Positions 21,401 through 30,704 of a stretch of DNA of 64,000 bases are shown here, piece by piece; positions within the stretch are counted from its first letter, which is position 1, and each line of letters starts with the position of its first letter. The stretch covers positions 1,178,001 through 1,242,000 of the forward strand of contig JAGTXO010000006.1 in assembly GCA_019448385.1 (NCBI GenBank), in the 5' to 3' direction. The notes under the pieces are model-generated. The model ran no database searches, had not been told where the DNA came from, and worked only from the letters and a program-made list of their open reading frames with translations. This DNA comes from Diacronema lutheri. Taxonomy: Eukaryota > Haptophyta > Pavlovophyceae > Pavlovales > Pavlovaceae. A program made the position numbers and the translations under genes.

Positions 21401-22284
21401 TTGATACTCGCGAGCATTCCGACGACGTGCGTGTACACCTCATCGGCCGCGCTGCCGCAGCCGGCGGCGCAGGAGCCGAGTACGCGCCGCGTGTATCCCC
21501 AGTCGGCCACAAAACCGACGAACACCTCCGACAAATGTGCGGGGCAGCCGGCCAACCGGCCGCCAAATTGTAAAAGCCTGCGCAGCCCCAGCGGAGCGCG
21601 CGCGTTTGCATGCCCGTCGTGCTCCTGCCGGCGCGCGGCGCGACCATGGGCGCGCGTGGAGGAAGCCGGGCGCGCAAGCACAGAGGTGGACCCGTCTACT
21701 CCGGCGCTCGCGTCCGAAGTGCCATCCGCGAGAGCCGAGAGCGCCCGGCGAGCGCGTGTGTGAGCGCCAACATGCGCATCTGCGTCCGAGTGCTCGAGCA
21801 TCGATTCGGCAATGCAGCCCGCAGACGGCTCGTCAGAGAGGCGGTGTAGCACCATGTCGGCCGGACGAGTGCGGGCCTCTCGCATCCCGCCGACGTCGCG
21901 CAGCTCGAACTCGTCCGCCGGGTCGAGGAGCAAGACGTCATCAGGTTCCCTGATCACCGCGTGCGTGCGGCCGTCGCCGCGCACGACGGCCGTTACCCAG
22001 CCGCCATCCGGCAGCGTAGTTGTGTACACCGCAGCGCGACGCGGCGAGTGCGCCAAAGTCGCGTTGCCCCGCGCCACCGTCACGCGCGCGCGCGGCTCGG
22101 CGTCGACGCGATCGAGCGCGTATTTGAACGCGCGCGACGGCGTGCTGAAGGAGAGGTCAAGCGTTGCGGCGTCGGCATAAGAGCCAAAGGCCGACGTGGA
22201 CACGTCCGCGACGCGTTCGTACGCCGCGAGCGGCGCGCGTGCCTCGGCTGCGATCCCGAGCAGCGCGACGAGCGCCGCTCGCAT
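15423..22284 (-). CDS. Membrane-anchored metzincin metalloprotease with giant Ser-Pro-rich stalk
   Basis: Exon 1 is 21291-22284 and exon 2 is 15423-21106, giving about 2225 residues. A signal peptide (MRAALVALLGIAAEARA) starts the chain; an upstream in-frame ATG at 22326 is an alternative. A propeptide-like region leads to an ADAM/reprolysin-like catalytic domain with the zinc motif HELGHNLGGFH (His near residue 487) and Met-turn GVMTPIV. About 1300 residues of SPPP-type repeats follow, as in cell-wall hydroxyproline-rich glycoproteins. A globular module comes next (FVRALSQFLALSPFDMLSVI to VVLYVPP), then a Pro linker, one membrane span (AISLSSCVLLLCALCGCAAL) and a basic cytoplasmic tail. It resembles gametolysin-type wall proteases in catalytic domain and Pro-rich content, but the membrane anchor and stalk length stand out. 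The likely substrate is extracellular; not determinable. Confidence 0.8.
16545..20450. repeat. Low-complexity 12-bp-based array encoding the SPPP stalk
   Basis: About 3.9 kb of degenerate units (on the plus strand GGCGGCGGGCTC-like) encoding Ser-Pro-Pro-Pro on the minus strand. Because the unit is a multiple of three and lacks stop words in most frames, long false ORFs (Gly-Leu-, Ala-Gly-Ser- and Ala-Glu-Pro-rich) run through it. Confidence 0.9.
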
Positions 22285-22701
22285 CGTCTTCCACCGACCT
22301 CGCGAACCGAATGCCAAGAAACCCATAATATGGAAGCACGTCCCGCGAAGCGAAAAGTGCGATTTCCTATGGGTGTCGTTGAGAGTTGTGGACTACGTAA
22401 TTTTAGCGGCGCCTTCGGCGATCAGCCCCGGCCAGGGATCTGGTGGTCAACCGCAACCAACTTTCTGCGCTGGGTCGTGCTCCTCGCCAACATGCCAGCA
22501 GGCTGCATGAGCTCCGTGCAACACACCCGCCGCTGCGGGCAGAGCCAGAGGCATCGGTGCGATTCACTGGGCGCCGCTCCATCGGCCTACTGCCTACGGC
22601 CGACGACGAGGCCGCCACGGCGCCACCCTCACCAGGCCGCCCTTGCTCCCGTCGCCATCGCTTGATGCGGTCGCACGCGGGGGGGGGGAGGCGGGGTTGC
22701 A

Positions 22702-22754
<53 letters not shown>

Positions 22755-22987
22755 GCCAGCTTCAGTTCGCACAAAGCGTGGCAGCTGTGCAGCCTGGCCC
22801 CGCACCGCAAGCCAGCGCGGCAAGGTATCCCCTTGCAGGCGACGCTGACTGGCCATGACAGGTTCGCCTGCTTCAGCCCCCCTCGGCGACCTTTGCGCCT
22901 GCGGCTGCCGGCTGGCCACTGGCCAGTGGCCATGAGGTTTGGAGAGGAGATGACGGCTTGCGATTTTTTAGGCTGGGAGACGATATA
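22285..22987. other. Divergent intergenic region with a 49-nt G run
   Basis: This space lies between the metalloprotease start and the coiled-coil gene. It contains an uninterrupted run of 49 G at 22703-22751 and a shorter one at 22680-22688. A GATATA sequence lies directly before the downstream ATG (22988). A local AT-rich patch spans about 22370-22410. No gene can be supported. Confidence 0.6.
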
Positions 22988-24931
22988 ATGCCCGATCGCC
23001 CGGGCGAGTCGGCCGTGAGCCGGGCGCAGGCGCTGCTGCGCGAAATGAAGGCGCAGCGCGACACGGGCCCGCCGACGTCGCACGGACCCGGCACGGCCGA
23101 CGCGCCGCTCGCCGTGCACTCCGCGTCGCCGCCGGGCGGCGGCGCGGCGTCCGACGCGGACCTGCTCGCCGCAAGCCCGCATGCGCAACGGCGCACGTCG
23201 CTGGCGTGTCCCGCGTCCGTGCCCGTCGAGTTGATCGAGCCCGACGAGCTCCGCGCTGAGGTGCTGCGCGCGCGGAAGCAGCGCGCGATGCTCGCGACCG
23301 AGCTCGACTACCTGCGCGAGGCGCTCGAGACGCAGCGCGCGCTCGCGACATCGGTCATCAACGAGAAGGAGCGGGTGGTCGCGCAGTTCCAGGCGCTGTC
23401 GAGGGAGCTGATCGAGGCGAACAAAGCTAACGACGCCGCCCTCCGCCGCCTCCTCCTCTCGCGCCCGAGCGGCGCCGGCTCGTCGGCGGAGCTCGGCGAC
23501 GACGGCGGCGGCCGCGCGCGCGGCGGCGGCGGCGGCAACGGCGGCAGCGGCGCGCAGTCTAGTGAGCCGCCGAGCCCCGCGCGCGCGCGCGCGGGCGGCT
23601 TCGCTGCGAGTGGAGGCAATGCGCACGGCATGCCCTCGCGTCCCGTCTCGCGCTCCATCTCTACTGGCAGCCTCAGCCTCAACTCAGCCGAACTGGCGGC
23701 AGCCTACGGTGGCGCGGGCAGGTGCGGAGACGGGCTCGGTGAGCGGCGTGGCGGCGGCGGCGGCGCCGGCGGCGGCGGCGGCGACGACGGGGACGGTACG
23801 TACGGCAGAGGGCGCGAGCGCGATACCGCCGCCGCCGCCGCGCAACCGCCGGCGCCGCCGCCGTCGTCCGGCCGCGCCGAAATTAGTTTGACGTCGGCGG
23901 CGTCGCAAATCCTTCTCCTACGCCGCGAGGTCAAATTCGCGCAAAAGCAGTGGGCGCTCGCGCGGCGCGAGCGCGACGCGCTCAAGGCGAACCAGTCCGA
24001 TTCGCAGAGCGCCGCCGCGCGCGAGCTCGGCGCGATGCGCGCGCGCTGCGCCGCGCAGCATTCGCAGCTCGCGGAGCTGCGCGCTGGTCGCGCTCTCCTC
24101 ACGCGCGAGCTCGGCATGCTGCGCGCCATTCTGCGATACCGCGTCGGGCAGGGCGACGCGGATGCGGCCGGTGCCGCAGCGCTGCTCAAGCCGCGCGCGC
24201 CGGCGCACGTTGCCGGCGGCGCGGCCGGCGCGGACGACGGCGGATGGGACGGCGAGCTTGACTACGATGGCGGCGCTTTGGCGGTGCCTGAGAATTTGGC
24301 AGAGGCGTTGGACCTGGTGCGCTCGCTGCGCGCGGAGGCGTACGCGGCGGAGCGGCGCGCGGCGAGCGCGAACGCCGAGCGCACCGCGCTCAGCGACCGG
24401 CTCCTCGAGGAGCAGGAGGAACGCGTGCGGCTGATTAATGACAACCACGACCTTTCAAAAGAGGTCGCGCGCCTCAAATCGGGCGAGGGCACGCCGTCGG
24501 GCAGCGGGTGGGCGTCAAAGTTCAAGCTCGCGAGCAAGAGCGGGGCCAAGCCCAGCGCCGCCGGCACCTCGGGCGGTGCGCCCACCGCGCCCGCTCCGCC
24601 CGCTCCGCCGGCGCCGCAGCGCGCGTCCGACCTGGCGAGCAGGGAGGGCTCGCTCGCCGCGAGCTTTGGCGCGCTCGGCTCACGCTCGTCGCGTCCGTCG
24701 TCCGACTCGGGCGACGGCAATGGCGCGCTCGCGTCTGCCGCCTCGTCCGACGGGGGCTACGACGATGAGGCGCCAAACGCGTCCGCGCAGCGCGCGCAGC
24801 CGGCCGCGCAGCCCGCAACGCCCCCGTCAAGCTCGAGCTACGCGGCACAGGCGCACAAGTTTGGCAAGATGACGTCGCTCTTCAGCAAGAAGGCGCCGGC
24901 GCAGCCTGCGAGCGGTGACTCGGCCAGGTGA
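22988..24931 (+). CDS. Coiled-coil protein of unknown function
   Basis: Single-exon ORF of 647 residues from ATG 22988. Heptad-rich segments occur near residues 80-150 (ELRAEVLRARKQRAMLATEL to FQALSRELIEANKANDAALR), 300-390 and 430-500 (ALDLVRSLRAEAYAAERRAA to NDNHDLSKEVARLKSG). They are separated by Gly- and Ala/Pro-rich linkers. There is no signal peptide or membrane span. The C-terminus is Ser/Pro-rich and ends in a basic patch (FGKMTSLFSKKAP). I do not recognise a family. The shape fits a cytoskeletal or trafficking tether, but that is inference. The longer frame could start at an upstream non-ATG codon (22958). Confidence 0.65.
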   Translation: MPDRPGESAVSRAQALLREMKAQRDTGPPTSHGPGTADAPLAVHSASPPGGGAASDADLLAASPHAQRRTSLACPASVPVELIEPDELRAEVLRARKQRAMLATELDYLREALETQRALATSVINEKERVVAQFQALSRELIEANKANDAALRRLLLSRPSGAGSSAELGDDGGGRARGGGGGNGGSGAQSSEPPSPARARAGGFAASGGNAHGMPSRPVSRSISTGSLSLNSAELAAAYGGAGRCGDGLGERRGGGGGAGGGGGDDGDGTYGRGRERDTAAAAAQPPAPPPSSGRAEISLTSAASQILLLRREVKFAQKQWALARRERDALKANQSDSQSAAARELGAMRARCAAQHSQLAELRAGRALLTRELGMLRAILRYRVGQGDADAAGAAALLKPRAPAHVAGGAAGADDGGWDGELDYDGGALAVPENLAEALDLVRSLRAEAYAAERRAASANAERTALSDRLLEEQEERVRLINDNHDLSKEVARLKSGEGTPSGSGWASKFKLASKSGAKPSAAGTSGGAPTAPAPPAPPAPQRASDLASREGSLAASFGALGSRSSRPSSDSGDGNGALASAASSDGGYDDEAPNASAQRAQPAAQPATPPSSSSYAAQAHKFGKMTSLFSKKAPAQPASGDSAR

Positions 24932-25000
24932 GGCCATGGCTGGCTGCTAGGCCTACGCGCAGGATGCCAAACGCTTGCGCCTGTGGCAACAGTCACTCAT

Positions 25001-25045
25001 TGACTCGCTGACTCACGTACTGACTCACGAACTGACTCACGAACT
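25001..25045. promoter_or_regulatory. Array of TGACTCA (bZIP/AP-1-type) sites upstream of STT3
   Basis: TGACTCA occurs at 25009, 25021 and 25033, exactly 12 bp apart, preceded by TGACTCG at 25001. It lies 87-125 bp before the STT3 ATG. TGACTCA is the classical AP-1/GCN4 bZIP site; use in this organism is inferred. Confidence 0.45.
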
Positions 25046-25125
25046 GACGACTACTCGCGAACTGTCCGTGAGTGAGTTGGGCGACACGTGTTGCGCGCAA
25101 AGCGCCGCAGCCCGCAGCCTCCGAC

Positions 25126-26766
25126 ATGGGCGTCGCCGGCATGGCGCTGCGGGTCGTGGCGATCCTCCTGATCGCGTACACGGCCTTCGACATCCGGATG
25201 CACGCGATCCGCGTTTACGGCAGGGTCATCCACGAGGTGCGCGCGCGCCGCCTGCCACGGCGCCGCGCGCGCGCGCGCGCGCGCGAGAGCGCCTCGGCCG
25301 CGGCGGCCCCGGCGGGCGAGCGCGGCGCTGAGCGCGGTGCGCGTCGCGCTGCGCGCCGGGCAGTTCGATCCGTGGTTCAACTTCCGCGCGACGCAGTACC
25401 TCGCCGACCACGGCTGGTCCAAGTTCTTCAAGTGGTTCGACTACATGAGCTGGTACCCGCTTGGCCGGCCGATCGGCACAACGATCTACCCGGGCATGCA
25501 GATCACGTCGGTGGCGATTTGGCGACTGCTCAAGGCGACGGGCGTCGCGTCACTCAAGATGAGCCTGAACGACGTCTGCTGCTTTGTGCCGTGCTGGTTT
25601 GGCGTGAGCGCCACTCTGTTGCTCGGGCTGATCGCGGCTGAGGCCGCCAACTCGGCAAACGCCGGCATCTTTGCCGCGGCGGTGATGGCGATCGTGCCCG
25701 CGCACCTGATGCGCTCGGTGGGCGGCGGGTACGACAACGAGTCCATCGCACTCACCGCCATGTGCCTCACATTCTTCCTTTGGATCCGCTCCCTGCGCAA
25801 CGAGCGCTCGTGGCCGGTTGGCGTGCTCACGGGCGTCGCGTACGTCTACATGGTCGCGGCCTGGGGCGGGTACATCTTCGTGCTCAACATGATCGGCGTG
25901 CACGCCGGTCTGCTCACGCTCGTCGGCCTGTACAACTCGAGCCTCTACCGCGCGTACACGCTCTTCTATGTGATCGGCACGTACGGAGCTATGAGCGTGC
26001 CGGTCGTAGGCTGGTCGCCGCTCAAGTCCCTCGAGCAGCTCGGCCCGTTTGCCGTCTTCGCCTTCATGCAGGTGCTCGAGCTGTCCAACGCGCTCGTCCG
26101 CGCGAGGAAGCTCTCGCCGCGCGAGGCTTTCAAAATGCGCTCGACCGTTTTTGCCGTCGCGGCGGCGGTTGCTTCGGTCGTGCTGGCGGTGCTTTGGCCC
26201 ACGGGCTATTTCGGGCCACTCTCGTCGCGTGTGCGCGGCCTCTTCGTCAAGCACACGCGCACGGGCAACCCGCTCGTCGACTCGGTCGCCGAGCACCAGC
26301 CCGCGAGCGACCAGGCCTACTACCAATACTTGCAAATGTGGTCATGCTACCTTGCGCCGGCTGGGTGGGCGTATCTGCTACTCGGCGTGTGGTGGCATTA
26401 CGGCAAGTGGTGGCTGGGCACGCGGATCCCGGCGGACGCGCGGCTGGCGGGCAAGACGTTCTTGCTCACGTACGGCGTCGTCGGGTACTACTTTTGCAAC
26501 AAGATGGTCCGGTTGATTATCCTTCTCGGTCCGGTCGCGTCGGCGCTCTCGGGAGTCTCCGCAGGCCTCATCTTTGATTGGGCGGTGGCGCACTTATCCT
26601 TGCTATGGCAGCCGGCGGAGGCGGAGGCGGAGGACGAGAACGCGCAGCGGCCCAAGAGCAAGGGTGCCGCCGCGGCTGCGGCTGGCGCGGCCAAGTCGAA
26701 GAAGGACGCAGGCGGCGATAAGGACAGCGCCAAGCGAACGGCCGGCAGCGCTTCGTGGTGGTGGTG

Positions 26767-26801
<35 letters not shown>

Positions 26802-29170
26802 GCAAGCGCGGCAGCCTGGGCAAGTTTGGCACGGAAGTGAGGGCGTTCTACGACCATCCGGCGGGGCGGGTTGTCCGGGTGCTCATCGCTGTGAACGTGC
26901 TCTGGCTGCAGCTCAAATACTACCGCGACTTTTACCACACGTGCCAATCGATGGCGGAGGGCATGTCCCAGCCATCAATCATGTTCCGCGCCAACCTGCG
27001 CGACGGCACGCCCGTGATGATCGATGATTACCGCGAGGCACGCGCGCGGCGCGCAGCTGCGCGCGATGGAAAGTGCCCGCGCGTGCGCAAAGGGGCGAGC
27101 GCGCACGCGCGCAGTTCGGCGTACGCCGCGCACTGGGGATATCCACACGCTTGCCCTGCGCCGCGCACTGGGGATATCCACACGCTTGCCCTGCGCCGCG
27201 CACTGGGGATATCCACACGCTTGCCCTGCGCCGCGCACTGGGGATATCCACACGCTTGCCCTGCGCCGCGCACTGGGGATATCCACACGCTTGCCCTGCG
27301 CCGCGCACTGGGGATATCCACACGCTTGCCCTGCGCCGCGCACTGGGGATATCCACACGCTTGCCCTGCGCCGCGCACTGGGGATATCCACACGCTTGCC
27401 CTGCGCCGCGCACTGGGGATATCCACACGCTTGCCCTGCGCCGCGCACTGGGGATATCCACACGCTTGCCCTGCGCCGCGCACTGGGGATATCCACACGC
27501 TTGCCCTGCGCCGCGCACTGGGGATATCCACACGCTTGCCCTGCTTCGCGCATTGGTGGCATCCACACGCTTGCCCTGCGCCGCGCACTGGTGGCATCCA
27601 CACGCTTGCCCTGCTTCGCGCATTGGTGGCATCCACACGCTTGCCCTGCGCCGCGCACTGGTGGCATCCACACGCTTGCGTTGCGTTTCCCGCGTGCCAC
27701 CCGCGCCATGCCCGCCACGCCGCCGCCGCGGCACGCAGGCATACTGGTGGCTACGCGACAACACGCCTGCCGACTCGCGCGTGATGGCCTGGTGGGATTA
27801 CGGTGAGGGAGCGCGCGCCGCGCTCGCACGCGCTGGCGCGCACGGCCGCCGCTGCGCGAGCCTGCGGCATGCCGGCTGGCTGATGGCGAACCGCCGTCCG
27901 CCACCCTTGGAGGGAGCTCGTTACGCCGTTTCGCCGTTACGCCGTTACGCCGCGCAACCCACTCGACGCCGCGCACGCATGCACGCACACGCCCGCGTGC
28001 GCGGCCATGCTCCGCGCGCACGGCCCTCTCGCGCCCGACCGCCGACCGCCCACGCCATGCTGACGCCATGCTGATTATGATCAGGGTACCAAATTGCGGG
28101 CATTGCCAACCGGACGACGATCGCCGACGGCAACACGTGGAACCACGAGCACATTGCGACGCTTGGTCGGTGCCTCACCGCTCCCGAGAAGCACGCGCAC
28201 CGCATCATCCGCCATCTCGCCGACTACGTGCTCCTGTGGACGGGCGGAGGTACGCACCGCGCAATCTGACGCCCAATCTGCCGCCCAATCTGCCGCAACC
28301 GCGCCCGCGCTCGCGCGCGCTCGCCGCACGCCGCGCGCCGCGCGCGCTCACATGACGCCGCGCCGCGCCGCGCCTTTGACAGGTGGCGACGACCTTGCCA
28401 AGTCGCCGCACATGGCGCGCATCGGCAACTCGGTATACGACGACATTTGTCCTGGCGACCCGACGTGCCGCATGTTTGGATTTGAGCGCGGCGGCGTGCC
28501 GACACCGATGATGGCAAACTCCGTTTTGTACAAGCTGCACTCGCACAACCTCAGGCCGGGCGTGCAGGCGGACCCGAGCAGGTTCCAGGAAGTGTACCAG
28601 TCCAAGTACGGCAAAGTGCGCATCTTCAAGGTCCTCTCCGTCTCGCGCGAATCCAAGGAATGGGCGGCAAACCCGGCAAACCGCGTGTGCGACGCGCCTG
28701 GCTCGTGGTATTGCGCCGGCCGTTACCCGCCTGCGCTACAGTGGCTCGAGAAGAAGAAGAAGGCGTTCCGCCAGCTCGAGGACTTCAATCGCGGCGGGCG
28801 CGACGAAAAGTACTACGAGGAGTACATGGCGCGAATGGAAGGGCGCAAGATGACCGGCGACGGCGGCGGCGTGGGCGTCGAGCGCGCAAAGGGCGGCAAC
28901 GGCGGCGCAAAGAAGGCGGTGAAGAAGATGGTCGACGAGTTCAGCGCCAAGCTCAAGAAGCTCATCGCCGCCAACGCCGTCGACGAGATCGCCCACCTGC
29001 TCGCGAACGAGCCCGAGCTCGCGAACCTCCGCTCCGCAGACGGGCGTGGGCCGCTCTGGTGGGCATACGAGGCGGGCAAGACGGAGGTTGCCGCGCTCCT
29101 GCTCGCGGCTGGCGCGGACCCTGAGGCGACGGACAGCGAGGGGATGCGCCCAGTCGATCTGAAGGCCTAA
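25126..29170 (+). CDS. STT3: STT3 oligosaccharyltransferase catalytic subunit with C-terminal ankyrin-like extension
   Basis: Five exons: 25126-25236, 25364-27037, 27739-27802, 28085-28249, 28383-29170, giving about 933 residues. STT3 transfers the lipid-linked glycan to Asn of nascent proteins in the ER membrane. Seen motifs: HE/FDPWFN (first acidic motif, split by intron 1), GGGYDNES, SVAEHQP, WWDYG followed by YQIAGIANRTT, and many membrane spans. The loop before the last span contains W4 and a Ser run. After the lumenal domain the C-terminus continues to an ankyrin-like repeat pair (LLANEPELANLRSADGRGPL; WWAYEAGKTEVAALLLAAGA), not usual for STT3. Intron 2 starts GC after GAG (27038), since REA/YWWLR requires that join. 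A 16-copy minisatellite fills the intron. Confidence 0.92.
27125..27680. repeat. 35-bp intronic minisatellite, about 16 copies
   Basis: Lies in STT3 intron 2 (27038-27738). The unit contains CACTGGGGATATCCACACGC followed by TTGCCCTGCGCCGCG. The first dozen copies are nearly identical; the last four read GGTGGCAT instead of GGGGATAT and include CTTCGCGCATT variants. No unique spacers separate units, so it is not a CRISPR array. Confidence 0.95.
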
Positions 29171-29225
29171 CGGCGCGCGCGAGTGGCGTGGGAAGCGTCA
29201 GTGCAAATGTCACGGTAGCTGCTTC

Positions 29226-30680
29226 TCAACCCTGCACTTGGATCGAGCTGACACACGCGGAGCGCGCGCCTGTGCCGCGAGCACCGGCTCCTCCAACCGC
29301 CTTCTCTGTGCCCACGGGCGGCAGCACGGCGCGCAGCGCGTCAAGCGTCGTCGCGAGCACGCGCGCCTCGAGTGTGTCCGCCGCGCTGCACGCGGCGCTC
29401 CGTCTACGCGCGAGCTCGTCGGCGCGCTCGGGCCCAAGAAGCTCGAGCGCGCGGTCGAGGTCGTCGACGCTGCGCAGCTGCTCGAGCGCGTTTGCGCCCG
29501 CGCCGCTGCGCGCGACTGCCGCGAGCGTCGACGTGACGTTTTGCGCGAACGGGCCCAACAGTGTCGCGCAGCCCGCGCGCATTGGCTCAAGTGGGTTGTG
29601 CCCGCCGATGCCGTCGACGAGTGAGCCGCAGACGAGGGCGAGCGGGCACGTGCGCACGAAGAGCGCCACTTGACCGATCGAGTCGCACAGGTGCACATCC
29701 GCGTCGGCCGTTGGCGCGCCGCGCTCGAACGCCGAGTGGCGCGCGACGCTCAGCCCACGCGCCGCGTACGCGCGCGCCGCGCGCGCGACGCGGCGCGCGT
29801 CGTCGGCGTGGCGCGGGACGACGACGAGCAGCGGCAGTTGCGGCGCCTCACCCGCGCCGCGCCGCGCGAGCATGCGCGCATGCGCGCGCGCGAGGAGCTC
29901 GTCTTCGCCGTCGTGTGTCGAGATGGCGACCCACGCTGGCCTGCCGCACAGCACGCGCCGCGCGAACGCGGCCTCGACGGGCGCAGGCGGCGGGCGGAAG
30001 CCGGGGTTGCACCACTTCAAGTTGGCCGTGCGCGCGCCCGCCAGCCGCGCGCCGAGCGCCGCGAACCGCGCCCGCTGCTCGACGCACTGCGGCAGGACGA
30101 GTGCAAACGCACCAAGCAGTGCACGCGCGACCGCACGCGCCCCGGGCCACGACCATGCGGCGAAGCTGCGCGCGGAAAGGCGCGCGCTGACGAGGGCGAG
30201 CGGGATGCCGCGCGCCGAGCACGTGTGCAACAGCGCCGGCCAAAGCTCCGATTCGACGAAGACGCCGCACGCGGGCGACCACGCGCGCAAGAAGCGCTCG
30301 ACCGGCGCGCGCGCGTCGCACGGAGCGAGGCGGACGGCGACGCGTTCGGCGGAGAGGCCGTCGAGGCGGCCGGCGGCGAGCGCCTCCTCGAGCCACCGCC
30401 GAGCCGTCGCCGTGCTCGTCGTCACCAGCGCGCGCCGGTCGCCGCCCTGCGCGAGCACGGCGCGGACGAGCGGCACGACCGACGCGCTCTCGCCGAGCGA
30501 CGCCGCGTGGAACCAGACGACGCGAGCGCCGTCCCAGCCGGCAGGCGGCGGGCGCGACGCAATGAAGCGCCGCTCGGCGAGCGAGCGCGCGTCCTCCTTT
30601 CCCACCAACCAGCGCGCCGCGAGCGCCAGGTTGATCGGCAGCCGCGAGCACGCCGCCCAGATCTCGAGCGCGGCCGCCAT
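29226..30680 (-). CDS. KDTA: Kdo transferase KdtA/WaaA (GT30)
   Basis: Single exon, 484 residues. The GT30 signature blocks are present: WFHAASLGE near residue 56, ESELWP, SARLSARSFAAW, VVVPRHADDARRV and GSLVDGIGGHNPLEPM. KdtA adds 3-deoxy-D-manno-octulosonate to lipid A precursors in Gram-negative bacteria. Plants keep a homologue linked to mitochondria, and algae may use it similarly. The N-terminus (LEIWAACSRLPINLALAARW) is amphipathic and could be a targeting or membrane-association segment. No intron disrupts the frame. Its start is 24 bp from that of the JmjC gene on the opposite strand, so the two probably share a promoter. Origin from the organelle ancestor or by bacterial transfer is likely, but base composition is like its neighbours. 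Confidence 0.88.
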   Translation of the reverse strand: MAAALEIWAACSRLPINLALAARWLVGKEDARSLAERRFIASRPPPAGWDGARVVWFHAASLGESASVVPLVRAVLAQGGDRRALVTTSTATARRWLEEALAAGRLDGLSAERVAVRLAPCDARAPVERFLRAWSPACGVFVESELWPALLHTCSARGIPLALVSARLSARSFAAWSWPGARAVARALLGAFALVLPQCVEQRARFAALGARLAGARTANLKWCNPGFRPPPAPVEAAFARRVLCGRPAWVAISTHDGEDELLARAHARMLARRGAGEAPQLPLLVVVPRHADDARRVARAARAYAARGLSVARHSAFERGAPTADADVHLCDSIGQVALFVRTCPLALVCGSLVDGIGGHNPLEPMRAGCATLLGPFAQNVTSTLAAVARSGAGANALEQLRSVDDLDRALELLGPERADELARRRSAACSAADTLEARVLATTLDALRAVLPPVGTEKAVGGAGARGTGARSACVSSIQVQG

Positions 30681-30704
30681 CGCTCTCGGCGGTGCCGCCG
30701 AGCG

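Noticed and set aside
22443-22988. Plus-strand ORF through the 49-nt G run
   Set aside because: It is a Gly run created by the homopolymer, with no domain; the region is intergenic.
27125-27680. CRISPR-like regular 35-bp repeats
   Set aside because: The units follow each other with no spacers and lie in an STT3 intron of a eukaryotic gene, so this is a minisatellite.
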